Notes: generated by a model from the letters alone, not told the origin. Numbered from the stretch's first letter, positions 1-10,150 are shown. The stretch: DNA of 64,000 nt from Candidatus Saccharimonadota bacterium (GCA_028289245.1 JAQGGT010000004.1:186001-250000), one strand, 5' to 3'. A program made the numbers and translations.

Positions 1-511
1 CGTCACTGTTGCTGGTGTTGTGCATGATGCCGTGGCGGATGCCGTAGACGACGCCGAGGGCGATCACGTAGCCAGCGACCGAGTACAACAGCACCAGTGG
101 CACTGTTGCGAGGCCTTGCTTCCACGACAACCGGACGTCGTCCTTGACGTTGGAGATGCCGTGGTCGATCTCCCATTTGTCGAACTTGTTGATCGGCTTG
201 AGCTTCTTGTAGCGGTTGCGAACCATGCAGACGCCAAGCAGTCCACCGAGCAGACCTTCCGCTTGGTCGCGGAGGCTGTGACGAACACCGTCCCAGGGAA
301 CGCGGGCATGCCACTGGTGGTTGACCCAGCCGATCTTTTGGAAGATCAGGTAGTACAGGGCCGAGACGATCAGCGTGCCGATGTATGCGAACACGACCGC
401 GTAGAACAGCAGCCAGATCTTGTTCTTGGCGAACTGGATCGGGTGCTTGATCGTGGTGAGCGGGGGCGGGAGGACGGGCTTGGCCTTTCCAGACTGAACA
501 GTGGCTGTCAT
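1..511 (-). CDS. Membrane protein of unknown function, 3' end outside the window
   Basis: An open frame of 170 codons starts at an ATG at 511 and runs off the left edge without a stop. An AGAAGGGA sequence lies 7 bases before the ATG. The product has a short Pro-rich N-terminus, a hydrophobic segment at about residues 28-53, a basic and polar middle part with several Arg/Lys/Asp, and a second hydrophobic segment at about 133-155. I do not recognise the family. Together with the gene at 829-1176 it forms a pair: both are small, membrane-bound and read from the same strand, and both are preceded by nearly the same promoter and a similar leader (TACAC-A/G-AAAGTGAGA). That suggests shared regulation. 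The reading frame is certain; function is unknown. Confidence 0.72.
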   Translation of the reverse strand, partial: MTATVQSGKAKPVLPPPLTTIKHPIQFAKNKIWLLFYAVVFAYIGTLIVSALYYLIFQKIGWVNHQWHARVPWDGVRHSLRDQAEGLLGGLLGVCMVRNRYKKLKPINKFDKWEIDHGISNVKDDVRLSWKQGLATVPLVLLYSVAGYVIALGVVYGIRHGIMHNTSNSD

Positions 512-578
512 GAGACAGTCCCTTCTGTGTCGACTCACTCAACTGTGGTGTTGACGCGCAAACCCGAGTAGTGGATTC

Positions 579-629
579 ACACAAAGTGAGATGCAAAGGC
601 AGAGCGTGCGCTTGCATCTCACTTTGTGT
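579..629. repeat. Perfect 18-bp inverted repeat, 15-nt loop
   Basis: The arms at 579-596 and 612-629 are exact reverse complements (ACACAAAGTGAGATGCAA and its complement), separated by 15 nt. In the transcript of the left gene this would be a very stable hairpin in the leader, ending about 68 nt before the start codon. No U-run follows on either strand, so it is not a standard intrinsic terminator. An operator, RNA-stability element or RNA-binding site are all possible. Confidence 0.85.
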
Positions 630-699
630 AGCGATGTATTCTCTGTTTACTTGTCAAAGTACCTTGGAGTCCGGCCAGAATGGCAGCTCACAAAGTACC

Positions 700-730
700 A
701 TTATAATAACATAAAAATAGAAGAAAACAA
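700..730 (-). promoter_or_regulatory. Promoter of the left membrane-protein gene
   Basis: On the minus strand TTGTTT (725-730) is followed after 19 bp by TATAAT (700-705). The same layout, including the shared block TTATGTTATTATAA, occurs before the gene at 829-1176. The leader to the start codon at 511 would be about 180 nt and contains the 18-bp hairpin. Confidence 0.5.
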
Positions 731-758
731 GCAGATTGCACGATGGGAAGAAGGTCAG

Positions 759-811
759 ACCGAGGCGCGGCTATCCGAGTAGAATCACTCGATGGGCAGC
801 CGCGCCTCGGT
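759..811 (-). terminator. Probable terminator of the gene at 829-1176
   Basis: The arms at 759-772 and 798-811 form a perfect 14-bp GC-rich stem; within the loop CGAGT (776-780) and ACTCG (787-791) can extend it. It begins 18 bp after the stop codon. The bases that follow on the minus strand are pyrimidine-rich (CTGACCTTCTTCCC) but not a pure U-run, so termination strength is uncertain. Confidence 0.6.
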
Positions 812-828
812 TCACTGACCCTGCCGGT

Positions 829-1176
829 TCAGACCTTGGTGAGCTTCTTCTGCCGCCGGCTCTGGTGGAACTGCTGTCCGACCAGGTCTTTGACGAGGAG
901 TAGCGGCCAGCCGAACGCTTGCGCGCTCTTCTTGGAGTCGAGCGTGCCGGCGACGGATCCGAAGAACAGGCGGATGACCACCATGATCAGGTAGACGGTC
1001 GCGGCGATCTTGAACGATGCCAGGAACAGCTTGGCGAAGCACCACACCAGGTAGAAGACCAGTGCGGCGAGGACGACGAGGAAGAGCAACCCGTAGGCGG
1101 CGCGTTCCTTCTTGCTGAGGTTCTTCGGTGGCTTGACGGGCATTCCCTGCTGGTCGATGATCGGCGTGGTTGTCAC
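829..1176 (-). CDS. Small two-helix membrane protein of unknown function
   Basis: This 115-residue protein starts at a GTG at 1176; the upstream sequence has only a weak purine stretch. It has a Pro/Lys-rich N-terminal 25 residues, two hydrophobic segments at about 27-52 and 56-77, and a basic tail rich in Arg, Gln and Lys. No family is recognised. It shares its promoter layout and leader motif with the gene to its left and is enclosed by 16-bp inverted repeats. A GC-rich hairpin follows the stop codon. The two helices and basic tail fit a small inner-membrane protein with its tail in the cytoplasm, but that is inference. Confidence 0.6.
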   Translation of the reverse strand: MTTTPIIDQQGMPVKPPKNLSKKERAAYGLLFLVVLAALVFYLVWCFAKLFLASFKIAATVYLIMVVIRLFFGSVAGTLDSKKSAQAFGWPLLLVKDLVGQQFHQSRRQKKLTKV

Positions 1177-1263
1177 TTCTGTCTCACTTTCGTGTAGGCG
1201 ACATCGGTATAGTGCAATCTGCTTGTTAAATTGCCCTTGTCGAACTCTACGTTACAAGAGAAG

Positions 1264-1294
1264 TTTATAATAACATAATTATAAATATAAACAA
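1264..1294 (-). promoter_or_regulatory. Promoter of the gene at 829-1176
   Basis: On the minus strand TTGTTT (1289-1294) is followed after 19 bp by TATAAA (1264-1269), in a very AT-rich context. The block TTATGTTATTATAA matches the promoter at 700-730, so the promoter appears duplicated. The leader would be about 80 nt. Confidence 0.5.
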
Positions 1295-1321
1295 TAGATC
1301 AAGCCGAGAGTTTCCCAGATA

Positions 1322-1352
1322 AAACGACCCACCTATTTTGGGTGGGTCGTTT
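1322..1352 (-). terminator. Intrinsic terminator after rpoC
   Basis: The arms AAACGACCCACC (1322-1333) and GGTGGGTCGTTT (1341-1352) form a perfect 12-bp stem with a 7-nt loop. It starts 23 bp after the rpoC stop codon. The T and A ends of the stem would let it act in both directions, but only rpoC needs it. Confidence 0.85.
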
Positions 1353-1375
1353 GTGAATGTGTTGGTGTGGGAGGG

Positions 1376-4300
1376 CTAGGCAGCGACTTCTTCGCCGATG
1401 ATCTCGTTGGCTTCAGCCTCGAGTGAATCGGTGGCATCATCGTCGTCGGCCCTCCAACCAGTACCAACCGGGATCTTGCGGCCGAGAATCACGTTCTCTT
1501 TGAGGCCATAGAGGCGGTCGACCTTGCCGGAAGTACTGGCAGCGATCAGCACACGGGTAGTGTCCTGGAAGCTGGCGGCGCTCAGGAAGGAGTCGGTACT
1601 CAGCGAGGCCTTAGTGATGCCGAGTAGCAACTGGCTGTACTGCGCTGGCTCTTTGCCTGCCGCGACGAGGGCATCATTAGCCTCAACGGCAGCGAGCTTG
1701 GAGACTACATCACCGGTTACAAATTCGCTATCACCGGCGTCTTCGATTTGGACGCGGCTGAACATCTGACGCACGATGATTTCCAGGTGCTTGTCAGCGA
1801 TGTTCTGGCCTTGACCGGCGAAGATACCAAGGATCTCGTTCATGATGTAGCGCTGCGTAGCTTCTACACTCTGCAGTACCATCAAGTCTTGGAGGTTCAT
1901 CGAACCGTTGGTCAGGCGCTGACCGGCTATAACCTTGGCACCGTCGGTGACTTGGATCTGCTTAAAGCCGGGGATTTCGTAGCGAACAACGCTCTGCTTG
2001 TTAGGCGAGATGACAACCTGGCGATCAGTAATGTCGATGCGACCGGAAATTGGCGCAACCAATGGCTGCGAATTGTCGTCGAGTGCTGCAATGACGTCGC
2101 CGATGGCAACATCAGAACCGCTCGCCAGTTGTGGCTTGCGCTTGCCTAAGTCCAGAGTGACAACTTCTTTATCGTCGGCCGTAACCTGGACAATGTAGTG
2201 GTCGCCCTCTTCCCAGGTGTTTGCGGTGCCCGAGATTTCTGTCAGGTAGGCTTGACCCTTTGGCGTACGGACTTCGAAGAGCTCTTCAATACGACTCAGA
2301 CCTTGGGCGGTGTCGTCGGCGACGAGCGCACCGGAACGGTGCTTCGAGTCGAGGGATAGCTGGGTACCAGGCTCACCGATACTCTGCGCAGCGATGACGC
2401 CGATCGGGTGGTGGTCGGCCACAATCCGGCCGGTGGCTGGGTCAACACCGTAGGATTTCTGGGAAACGCCACGGACGTTAGTACAGCTAAGCGCACTCAT
2501 GATCTTGACGCCGTCAAGCTTATCATCGGCTTCGACCTTTTCGGCGATTTCCGGCGTAAACAGTTCGCCCTGCTTGATGACACCCTTGATGGTCTCGGCC
2601 GCATAACGACCGGTTAGGCGTGAAGCGTAGCTGACACCGATCTGAGCAGCATCCTCACGGAGCATGGCAAAGCCGGGGTCGCTCGTTTCGTCATCGATAG
2701 TAAAGACGTCTTGGGAAACATCGACCAAGCGACGAGTCAGGTAACCGGCATCAGCCGTCTTGAGGGCGATATCGATCAGAGCCTTACGGGTACCACGGGT
2801 ACCGGTGAAGTACTCAAGTGGGTTTAGACCGGCCACATAGCCAGACTTAATCGGCAACTCGATGGCGTTACCACCGGCATCTTGCATGACACCGAGCATA
2901 CCAACAGCGTTGTTGAGCTGGGTAATGTTACCACGGGCACCAGAGTTGATGGCGATAGCCATGGCGCTGTCCTGACCGACCATTTGTTCGGTCAAGGTGT
3001 CGACCACTTGGCCCTGTACGTTGGACCAGCTATCAACCGTCAAACGGTGACGCTCATCATCGGTAATGAAGCCTTGTTCGTATTGGTCGGCGATGGCCGT
3101 AGCCTTCTCTTCACCCTTGTCGATCAGCTTGTCCATGCCAACAATCGGGTTAAAGTCGCCCATACCCATGCTGAGACCGGACTGAGTGGCGTAGTCGAAA
3201 CCGACGTCCTTCAGCTTATCGGCGATTTCAGCGGTAATTTCTTGGCCATAGCGCTGGTAGATGCTGGCCATTACCTTCTGAAGGCGCTTCTTGGTCATAG
3301 TTTCGTCTTGGAACTCGAAGTCTTCAGGGAACGTCTCGTTAAACAGAACTCGACCGAGCGTGGTTTCGCGGATTTCGCCGCGGAATGGCAAGCGTACAAA
3401 GTTCTGGAGCTTAACGACACCGTTGTCATAGGCCATCAGCGCCTCTTCGAGGCTCGAGAAGGTCTTGATGTCGGCTCGAGCCATGCTCGGACGCTCGTAC
3501 GTAAGGTAGTAACAACCGAGGACGATGTCTTGTTCAATGTGCAAGATTGGCGAACCGTCAGCTGGCTTCAGCAGGTTGCGGTTGGCAGCCATGATGTCGC
3601 GGGCTTCGGCCTGGGCCTCGTCGCTGAGCGGCAAGTGGACGGCCATTTGGTCACCATCGAAGTCGGCGTTGAAGCCCTTACATACCAGCGGGTGCAGCTG
3701 AATAGCCCGTCCTTCGATTAGCACGGGCATGAAGGCCTGGATACTGAGGCGGTGGAGTGACGGCGCACGGTTGAGCAAGACATACTTGCCCTTAATGACC
3801 TCGTCAAGCGCATCCCAAACGACGGTCTCACCCATTTCAATCAGGCGTGAAGCCGAGCGAATGTTGTGGGCGTGCTCGTTAGCAATCAGTTCACCGATGA
3901 CGAAGGGCTTGAATAGTTCCAGGGCCATCATCTTTGGCAGACCACATTGGCTAATCTTGAGCTCAGGACCAGCCACGATAACCGAACGACCGGAGTAGTC
4001 GACGCGTTTACCGAGCAGGTTCTGGCGGAAACGACCCTGCTTACCCTTCAGTAAGTCACTCAAAGACTTCAGGCGGCGGCGTTGGCCGGTAGCGGCAACC
4101 GCACGGCCACTGCGGGCGTTGTTGTTGTCGATCAGGGCGTCAACGGCTTCCTGGAGCATGCGCTGTTCGTTACGGCGAATTACTTCCGGAGCGTTGAGGT
4201 CCATCAGCTTCTTGAGACGGTTATTACGGTTGATGACACGACGGTAAAGATCGTTTAAGTCGGAGGTCGCAAAACGGCCACCAGTTAACTGCACCATGGG

Positions 4301-5227
4301 GCGTAGATCGGGAGGGATAACCGGTAATACTGACAGACACATGCTGCCCGGGCGAATGCCGGCGCGGTCCATGCTCTCGAGGAGGCGCAAGCGCTTCATC
4401 AGCTTCTTGCGGCGCTGGCCCTTGGCTTCTTCAGCTTCGGCGTTCAGCTCAGCAATTAATTGCTTGAGTTCAATGTCGTCGAGCAAGTCCTTGAGAGCGT
4501 CGCCACCCATACCGACCTTGGTAATCGAGCGCAGCTCATCGGGCAAGTTGCGGTAGTCGGTCTCGTTCATCAAGTTGAGCTTAACGAGCATGCTGACCTG
4601 GTTCTTAAAGAGTTCAAACTCTTCGGTAACTTCTTCGGTTTCCTTAGATTGCAGTTCAGCCAGGGCTTTGACGTTCGCATCTTCCGCCTCAGCTTCTTTT
4701 TCGTAGCGGAGCTTGATAGCTTCTTTGGCAGCGGCGAACTCGGCTTCTTTATCGTGCAGGAGCTGGTCGCGCTTTTCGGTGTCGATAGACTTGACGACGT
4801 AGGCGGCAAAGTAGGCAATGCGCTCCAGGTTCTTGACGGTCATGCCGAGCAAGAGGCCCATAGCGCTGGGAGTACCGCGCAGGAACCAGATGTGGGCAAC
4901 CGGAACGGCTAGGCTAATGTGGCCCATGCGCTCACGGCGAACGATACTGCGGGTTACCAGCTCACCGTTTTTATCGGTGGCCGCTTCGCGGGAACGCACG
5001 CCCTTGTACTTGGCATCGTGGGGATTAATATCCTTGACCGGTCCGAAGATACGCTCACAGAACAAACCGTCGCGCTCCGGCTTTTGGGTTCGGTAGTTGA
5101 TGGTTTCTGGTTTGGTAACCTCGCCATAGCTCCACTCGGTAATGTCGGCGGGGCTGGCAACGGCTAAACGGACGGCATCGAAATCAGCGATATCGGTGCC
5201 TGCAGGTGCAAATGGTTGTGGCGTCAT
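1376..5227 (-). CDS. rpoC: DNA-directed RNA polymerase subunit beta'
   Basis: At 1283 residues this is a full-length bacterial beta'. The catalytic Mg-binding loop [12 protein letters not shown] is intact, as are the C-terminal [10 protein letters not shown] segment and most of the core. Three parts are unusual. The N-terminal zinc-binding region (about residues 64-92) has no cysteine. The second zinc site keeps only Cys915 where the family has a Cys cluster. The trigger loop, normally QLTMRTFH, reads QLSLDSKH (residues 956-963), so the near-invariant Met-Arg pair is Leu-Asp; the bridge helix is also altered ([11 protein letters not shown]). The start ATG overlaps the rpoB stop by one base (TAATG), so the two genes are translationally coupled. 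The gene is a bona fide rpoC; the changes are part of a continuous, otherwise conserved frame. Confidence 0.98.
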   Translation of the reverse strand: MTPQPFAPAGTDIADFDAVRLAVASPADITEWSYGEVTKPETINYRTQKPERDGLFCERIFGPVKDINPHDAKYKGVRSREAATDKNGELVTRSIVRRERMGHISLAVPVAHIWFLRGTPSAMGLLLGMTVKNLERIAYFAAYVVKSIDTEKRDQLLHDKEAEFAAAKEAIKLRYEKEAEAEDANVKALAELQSKETEEVTEEFELFKNQVSMLVKLNLMNETDYRNLPDELRSITKVGMGGDALKDLLDDIELKQLIAELNAEAEEAKGQRRKKLMKRLRLLESMDRAGIRPGSMCLSVLPVIPPDLRPMVQLTGGRFATSDLNDLYRRVINRNNRLKKLMDLNAPEVIRRNEQRMLQEAVDALIDNNNARSGRAVAATGQRRRLKSLSDLLKGKQGRFRQNLLGKRVDYSGRSVIVAGPELKISQCGLPKMMALELFKPFVIGELIANEHAHNIRSASRLIEMGETVVWDALDEVIKGKYVLLNRAPSLHRLSIQAFMPVLIEGRAIQLHPLVCKGFNADFDGDQMAVHLPLSDEAQAEARDIMAANRNLLKPADGSPILHIEQDIVLGCYYLTYERPSMARADIKTFSSLEEALMAYDNGVVKLQNFVRLPFRGEIRETTLGRVLFNETFPEDFEFQDETMTKKRLQKVMASIYQRYGQEITAEIADKLKDVGFDYATQSGLSMGMGDFNPIVGMDKLIDKGEEKATAIADQYEQGFITDDERHRLTVDSWSNVQGQVVDTLTEQMVGQDSAMAIAINSGARGNITQLNNAVGMLGVMQDAGGNAIELPIKSGYVAGLNPLEYFTGTRGTRKALIDIALKTADAGYLTRRLVDVSQDVFTIDDETSDPGFAMLREDAAQIGVSYASRLTGRYAAETIKGVIKQGELFTPEIAEKVEADDKLDGVKIMSALSCTNVRGVSQKSYGVDPATGRIVADHHPIGVIAAQSIGEPGTQLSLDSKHRSGALVADDTAQGLSRIEELFEVRTPKGQAYLTEISGTANTWEEGDHYIVQVTADDKEVVTLDLGKRKPQLASGSDVAIGDVIAALDDNSQPLVAPISGRIDITDRQVVISPNKQSVVRYEIPGFKQIQVTDGAKVIAGQRLTNGSMNLQDLMVLQSVEATQRYIMNEILGIFAGQGQNIADKHLEIIVRQMFSRVQIEDAGDSEFVTGDVVSKLAAVEANDALVAAGKEPAQYSQLLLGITKASLSTDSFLSAASFQDTTRVLIAASTSGKVDRLYGLKENVILGRKIPVGTGWRADDDDATDSLEAEANEIIGEEVAA

Positions 5228-8200
5228 TAGGCTGCCTCCTCCTGGTTATCTTGGTCGTCGTCATTGTCGTCACTTGTGGCGGCGGCAATGGCTACTTCTT
5301 GGTTGTTTTCGTCAATTTGTACGATGGAGTAGTCATCAGCTTCGGATCCGACCGCTTCTTCGGTGACGTCAATATCGGAAATAGATGGCTGAGGGACGTC
5401 AACTTCGATCGGATGCGTCGCTTCTTCGTGGATGTTGGTGGCCAAAACTTCTTCGGCGTCAACAACTTTGTCGGAGTGGACCAAGTCGACCTTCAGGCCG
5501 AGACCTTGGAGCTCCTTAACCAGCACGTTAAAGCTTTCTGGGACCTTTGGACCAACGATAGCGGTCTTCTTGATGATCGACTCGTAGGCCTTGGAGCGTC
5601 CGTAGACGTCGTCGGACTTAATGGTGAGCATTTCTTGCAACGTCGTGGCGGCGCCGTAAGCCTCGAGGGCCCAGACTTCCATTTCGCCGAAGCGCTGACC
5701 ACCGTTTTGAGCCTTACCACCAAGTGGTTGCTGGGTGACCATGGTGTATGGACCAGTCGAGCGGGCGTGGATCTTGTCGGCAACCATGTGGTTCAGCTTA
5801 ATCATGTACATGCTACCGACGGTAGTCATTTCCTTGAAGGCTTCACCGGTGCGGCCATCGAAGAGCTGCTGCTTACCATCTTCGGGGAAGCCGGCTTCTT
5901 TGAGCAATTCGTGGATCTTGTCGATAGAGACACCATTGAACGAGGGGCTAGCAACCTTGATGCCGAGCGCCCGAGCGGCCATACCAAGGTGGGTTTCAAA
6001 CAACTGGCCGATGTTCATACGTGATGGCACGCCGAGCGGGTTTAAGACAATATCGACAGGAGTACCGTCGGCCATGAATGGCATGTCTTCGATGGGCAGA
6101 ATACGGGCAATCACACCCTTGTTACCATGGCGACCACCGAGTTTATCACCGACAGCAATCTTACGCATCTGAGCCACAAAGACCTGGATTTGCATGATGA
6201 CGCCGGCTTTGAGTTCGTGACCGTTTTCGCGGCTGAAGATTTTTACACCGACGACCTTGCCATGCTTGCCGTTAGACATGCGCTGTGAGGTGTCGCGGAC
6301 TTCCTTAGCCTTTTCACCAAAGATGGCGCGCAATAGACGCTCTTCTGAACTGAGCTCTTGCTCACCCTTTGGCGTAATTTTACCGACCAAGATGTCACCG
6401 GGGTGAACCTCGGCGCCGATGCGGACAATACCGTCGTCATCGAGGTGGCGGAGGGTTTCTTCAGAGACGTTTGGAATATCGCGGGTAACGACTTCTGGCC
6501 CGAGCTTGGTCTCGCGGACTTCAATCATGAAGTCGACGATGTGCACGCTGGTTAGCGTGTCGTCTTCGACGAGCTTGCGGCTGATGATGATAGCATCCTC
6601 GAAGTTGTAACCACCCCAAGGCATAAAGGCGGCAATCAGGTCTTTACCGAGCGCAAGTTCACCACCGGAGATCGACATGCCTTCGATTAGGACGTCGCCG
6701 GCCACAACTTTGTCGCCAGTGTTAACGACAACCTTTTGGTTGACGCTAGTACCTTCGTTGGAGCGCAGGAAACGCTGGGGCTCGTAGGTGACGTTGCCGT
6801 CAGCGTACTTAACTACCACAGCTTCGGCAGTAGCCTTGATGACTTCGCCGGCCGCCTCGGCCAAAATAACCTGACCGGTGTTACGAGCGGCTGCAGCTTC
6901 GAGGCCGGTACCGACAACTGGGGACTGCGGCTGGATGAGCGGCACTGCCTGGCGTTGCTGGTTACTACCCATGAGTGAGCGGTAGACGTAGTTCTTTTCG
7001 ATGAATGGAATCAGACCGGCACTCGAGCCAATAATCTGGTTGCGCGAAGCGTCCATGTGCGTAATATCTTCGGCATCGACTTCACCTGATTTCAGGCGGA
7101 AGCGAGCACTAACGCGCTCGTTCACAAATTTCCCATTCTTGTCGAGCTCAATACCACCACCGGCGATCACGGCCGACTCTTCGTCGTAGGCGTCGAGATA
7201 TTCGATCTCGTTGGTGACTTTCATATTAACTACCTTGCGGTACGGGGTTTCGATGAAGCCATAATCGTTGACGCGAGCATAGTTAGCCAGGTTTAGGACC
7301 AGGCCGATGTTAGCACCTTCCGGCGTTTCAACGGCACAGATGCGGCCGTAGTGGGTAGCGTGCGCATCGCGGACTTCAAAGCCGGCGCGTTCACGCGATA
7401 AACCACCAGGACCCATCGAGCTCAAGCGACGCTTGTGGGCGAGCTCAGAAAGCGGGTTAATCTGGTCCATAAACTGCGACAGTTGTGAGCTAGCAAAGAA
7501 TTCACGAACGGCAGCCACAATTGGCCGAGCGTTGATCAGTTGACCAGGGGTGACTGTTTCGATCTCACTCATACTCATGCGATCTTTGGTGTTGCGCTCC
7601 ATGCGCAATAGGCCAATGCGGAACTGGCGCTGGACGAGTTCGCCAACCAATTTAACGCGACGGTTAGCCAGGCTGTCGATGTCGTCGGCTGGTTCCTGCG
7701 TGTTATTGAGGCGGATGATCTCGGCAATGATGGCTTCGATGTCCTCAAGGCGCATGACGCGGTTCTCGATAGTGTTTGGCACATCGAGGTTGAGGCGCTT
7801 GTTGATCTTGTAGCGGCCGACGCGACTAAAATCAAAGCGCTTAAAGTTGTAGAACATGTTTTCGATCAGGCTTTTGGCGTTGTCGACAGTCGCGAGGTCG
7901 CCGGGGCGTAAACGGCGGTAGACCTCAATTAAGGCATCGTTTTGGCCACGGGTTGGGTCTTTTTCGAGGGTAGCTTCGAGGTGGCTGAGCTTACCGGTAT
8001 CGACGTGCTTGAAGTTTTCCTTCATGCGAGCTTCGGTAACACCGAGCGCCCGGAGCAACGTGGTAACGGGGATCTTGCGCTTGCGGTCGATCTTGACGTA
8101 GAGCGCGCCGTTAGCGGCGGTCTCAAACTCCAGCCACGCACCACGGCCAGGAATAACCTTGGCGCCGTACAGGTTGCTCGTACCGTGAAGGTCACTAGTA

Positions 8201-8634
8201 AAGAAGACACCGGCCGAACGAATCAGCTGGCTCACCACGACGCGTTCAGCGCCGTTAATAACGAAGGTACCGCGGCTGGTCATCCATGGGTAGTCACCGA
8301 GGTAGATTTCCTGCTCTTTGACTTCGCCAGTAACTTTGTTCACGAGCTCAACGTTGGCTAGAAGCGGCGCGTCATAGCTCACGTTATTCTCGCGCGCTTC
8401 GGACTCAGTAATTTTTGGATCACCGAAGTGGTAGTCCTTGAATGATAGTGACAGCTTGCCGGCCGTGTAGTCGTCAATTGGGCTAATCTCGGCGAGTAAT
8501 TCACCTAGACCCTCTTCGACGAACCACTGGAACGAACGGTTCTGGTGGTCCACTAAATTTGGTAAATCAAGCGCATCGTCCGTACTCGTGTAAAACACGC
8601 GCTTAGCGCTCTTGGTTGTTGCAGCTTTTGCCAT
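5227..8634 (-). CDS. rpoB: DNA-directed RNA polymerase subunit beta
   Basis: The product (about 1136 residues) carries the conserved beta-subunit blocks: the rifampicin region (QLSQFMDQ, then [19 protein letters not shown]), the [10 protein letters not shown] segment and the C-terminal [20 protein letters not shown]. The positions most often mutated to rifampicin resistance carry the usual sensitive residues. I chose the ATG at 8634 (MAKAATTK). A TTG start at 8676 would add 14 residues and has a well spaced GGAG, while the ATG has AGGGGG at 13 nt, so the start is not settled. It forms an operon with rpoC through a TAATG overlap. rplJ and rplL, the usual upstream neighbours, are absent. Confidence 0.97.
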   Translation of the reverse strand: MAKAATTKSAKRVFYTSTDDALDLPNLVDHQNRSFQWFVEEGLGELLAEISPIDDYTAGKLSLSFKDYHFGDPKITESEARENNVSYDAPLLANVELVNKVTGEVKEQEIYLGDYPWMTSRGTFVINGAERVVVSQLIRSAGVFFTSDLHGTSNLYGAKVIPGRGAWLEFETAANGALYVKIDRKRKIPVTTLLRALGVTEARMKENFKHVDTGKLSHLEATLEKDPTRGQNDALIEVYRRLRPGDLATVDNAKSLIENMFYNFKRFDFSRVGRYKINKRLNLDVPNTIENRVMRLEDIEAIIAEIIRLNNTQEPADDIDSLANRRVKLVGELVQRQFRIGLLRMERNTKDRMSMSEIETVTPGQLINARPIVAAVREFFASSQLSQFMDQINPLSELAHKRRLSSMGPGGLSRERAGFEVRDAHATHYGRICAVETPEGANIGLVLNLANYARVNDYGFIETPYRKVVNMKVTNEIEYLDAYDEESAVIAGGGIELDKNGKFVNERVSARFRLKSGEVDAEDITHMDASRNQIIGSSAGLIPFIEKNYVYRSLMGSNQQRQAVPLIQPQSPVVGTGLEAAAARNTGQVILAEAAGEVIKATAEAVVVKYADGNVTYEPQRFLRSNEGTSVNQKVVVNTGDKVVAGDVLIEGMSISGGELALGKDLIAAFMPWGGYNFEDAIIISRKLVEDDTLTSVHIVDFMIEVRETKLGPEVVTRDIPNVSEETLRHLDDDGIVRIGAEVHPGDILVGKITPKGEQELSSEERLLRAIFGEKAKEVRDTSQRMSNGKHGKVVGVKIFSRENGHELKAGVIMQIQVFVAQMRKIAVGDKLGGRHGNKGVIARILPIEDMPFMADGTPVDIVLNPLGVPSRMNIGQLFETHLGMAARALGIKVASPSFNGVSIDKIHELLKEAGFPEDGKQQLFDGRTGEAFKEMTTVGSMYMIKLNHMVADKIHARSTGPYTMVTQQPLGGKAQNGGQRFGEMEVWALEAYGAATTLQEMLTIKSDDVYGRSKAYESIIKKTAIVGPKVPESFNVLVKELQGLGLKVDLVHSDKVVDAEEVLATNIHEEATHPIEVDVPQPSISDIDVTEEAVGSEADDYSIVQIDENNQEVAIAAATSDDNDDDQDNQEEAA

Positions 8635-8840
8635 ATTGCAATCAACGCCCCCTATATTATGGTTGATAATTCCCAATCAAAATAGCTCCGTAGCCTAATA
8701 GGCCCAAGACTAATCTGAATTATTTTTGCTGCTCTCGTTTTTGTGTAGGTTTGATTCGGCCGAAGAAAACTAAGAGGCGGATTTTATCACCAACTTACAC
8801 TACTTCTTAGGTTATATTGTGAAGAGTTGATAGAGAATTG

Positions 8841-9548
8841 TCAAGCAGTTTCGTGCGGAACCCAGGCTTCCGCTACCCGTTCGTACAACCGTGCCTTACG
8901 GATGAGCTGCAAGCCGGTGGCCTCACCGTCGTCATAATGTCCTTCTGATCGATAACGGAAGCTGGCGCGCTCCAGTGCATCATGAATCCAGTGGGGGCTG
9001 CCAATTGGTTCAATAGTCCAGGGTGTACTGACGGTTTCGCCGGCTAAAAAGCAGCCGGCAGCCGCATAGGTTGTATCGGCACCACCGCTGACGGGTTCGA
9101 GGAGGTCGTGGTAGGCGCCAAACAGTGTACTCTGCCTAACCTCGCTTGTCGGTACCGTGAATTCGGTCGTCCAGGCACTAACCTCCGGGCCACGTAGATC
9201 TTCCACGAGTTGGCTTTCGCCGCGTTTCTGGCTTATCCGGTGGGGTAAACGGTTGGACTGCAGGCGCAGCGGTAGCTTTGGCAGCACCGTTGCCAACCCA
9301 ATCGGCACCTCCTTCGCATCAAGCAATGCATAGGCTCCCCGACGGCCGGCCGCCATGTCATCCCGGGCTTGCTCAAAGTTAGCATGCGCCGTACGTGGAT
9401 CACTGTAGCGACCGGCTACCTGGAGCAGGCCGCGGCGCCGTAACATCGACTGGACACGCCGCTGTTGCAACAGGCGATTATACTGATTGGACATCGCCCG
9501 GACCTCTTTAAGAGTAGAGAATTCGGTAAAAGGTACGGTATGAGCCAT
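8841..9548 (-). CDS. Unknown protein, possible acyltransferase-like fold
   Basis: This 235-residue protein is not recognised with confidence. The N-terminal half is basic, with an Arg-rich stretch at about 28-40. A segment at about 70-88 (AYALLDAKEVPIGLATVLP) resembles the central strand pair of GNAT acyltransferases, but the Q/RxxGxG/A acetyl-CoA motif is not seen. The C-terminal part has a predicted helix followed by a Tyr-rich stretch. The start ATG lies 2 bp after the clpP stop, so it is probably read from the clpP transcript and may be co-induced with it. Two in-frame ATGs (9548 and 9494) could serve as start. Confidence 0.6.
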   Translation of the reverse strand: MAHTVPFTEFSTLKEVRAMSNQYNRLLQQRRVQSMLRRRGLLQVAGRYSDPRTAHANFEQARDDMAAGRRGAYALLDAKEVPIGLATVLPKLPLRLQSNRLPHRISQKRGESQLVEDLRGPEVSAWTTEFTVPTSEVRQSTLFGAYHDLLEPVSGGADTTYAAAGCFLAGETVSTPWTIEPIGSPHWIHDALERASFRYRSEGHYDDGEATGLQLIRKARLYERVAEAWVPHETA

Positions 9549-9550
9549 AA

Positions 9551-10150
9551 CTACTTACTAACTGGTTTTGGGCTAGTAATGATCTCATCGATTAAGCCGT
9601 AGGCCTTGGCCTCTTCGGAAGTTAGCCACTTATCACGTTCCATATCTTCGTGGATTCGCGATGGTTTTTGGCCGGTATTCTTCGCCATAATGCCTTCCAG
9701 CAATGCCTTAATGCGGAGGCTTTCGCGCAGGTCAATCTCTTGATCGGTCACTTTACCGCGCGTACCGCTGGATGGCTGGTGGATCATAACGGTGGCGTTT
9801 GGCAGGGCGTAACGCTTGCCTTTGGTGCCACTGCTCAGTAAGAAGGCCGCAGCCGAGGCCTGGACGCCAATGCCAAAGGTCTGGATGTCGTTACTTACGA
9901 ACTGCATGGTGTCGTAAATTGCCAAGGCGTCGTAGACGCTGCCACCTGGACTGTTGATATAGAAGTAAATGTCTTTCTTCGGGTCGTCGGCCTGCAGAAA
10001 TAGCAGTTGTGCGACTACGGCGTTCGCACTGGCCTCGTTCACATCGCTGCCCAAGAAAATAATACGGTCTTTTAAAAGACGTGAGTAGATATCGTAGGCA
10101 CGCTCCACGCGGCCATCATTTTCGATTACGGTTGGAATTAATACGGACAT
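9551..10150 (-). CDS. clpP: ATP-dependent Clp protease proteolytic subunit
   Basis: ClpP is the serine peptidase ring that degrades proteins fed by Clp ATPases such as the ClpC encoded at 28484-30958. The 199-residue product has the oxyanion segment [14 protein letters not shown], the catalytic Ser in [11 protein letters not shown] (the family usually has ASM here), the His in VMIHQP and the downstream Asp region (TDQEIDLRE). I chose the ATG at 10150 because AAGGAGG lies just before it; a longer frame starting at 10195 would begin inside the CIRCE element. The promoter overlaps a CIRCE operator, so the gene is probably under heat-shock control by HrcA. The next gene downstream starts 2 bp after the stop. 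Confidence 0.97.
   Translation of the reverse strand: MSVLIPTVIENDGRVERAYDIYSRLLKDRIIFLGSDVNEASANAVVAQLLFLQADDPKKDIYFYINSPGGSVYDALAIYDTMQFVSNDIQTFGIGVQASAAAFLLSSGTKGKRYALPNATVMIHQPSSGTRGKVTDQEIDLRESLRIKALLEGIMAKNTGQKPSRIHEDMERDKWLTSEEAKAYGLIDEIITSPKPVSK

Larger units (their letters stand above)
512..828. other. 317-bp noncoding region with two long hairpins and a promoter
   Basis: No convincing gene lies here; a 63-codon frame at 591-782 overlaps the AT-rich promoter and has no coding character. The stretch contains a perfect 18-bp inverted repeat (579-629), a promoter-like sequence facing the left gene (700-730), a 14-bp hairpin that looks like the terminator of the right gene (759-811), and one copy of a 16-bp inverted repeat (726-741). 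The 9-mer CAAAGTACC also occurs twice near 655 and 691. The 640-725 part is clearly more AT-rich than the flanking genes. Confidence 0.7.
726..1227. repeat. 16-bp inverted repeats flanking one small gene
   Basis: The 16-mer AACAAGCAGATTGCAC at 726-741 recurs as its exact reverse complement at 1212-1227. The pair encloses the 115-codon gene at 829-1176 and its terminator-like hairpin. The repeats are perfect and stop abruptly on both sides. No transposase and no target-site duplication next to the repeats was recognised. Confidence 0.7.

Noticed and set aside
5206-6024. Long open frames antisense to rpoB, and similar ones antisense to rpoC, dnaE and gatB
   Set aside because: They mirror conserved genes, have no start signals and show composition expected from reverse reading of GC-biased codons.
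7380-7520. Natural rifampicin resistance in RpoB
   Set aside because: The positions most often involved (Gln, Asp, His and Ser of the cluster) carry the sensitive residues; a Leu to Met change near the end is not enough to claim resistance.
9551-10150. ClpP as an inactive paralog because ASM reads ASA
   Set aside because: The Ser, His and Asp regions are all present and only the neighbouring Met is changed.
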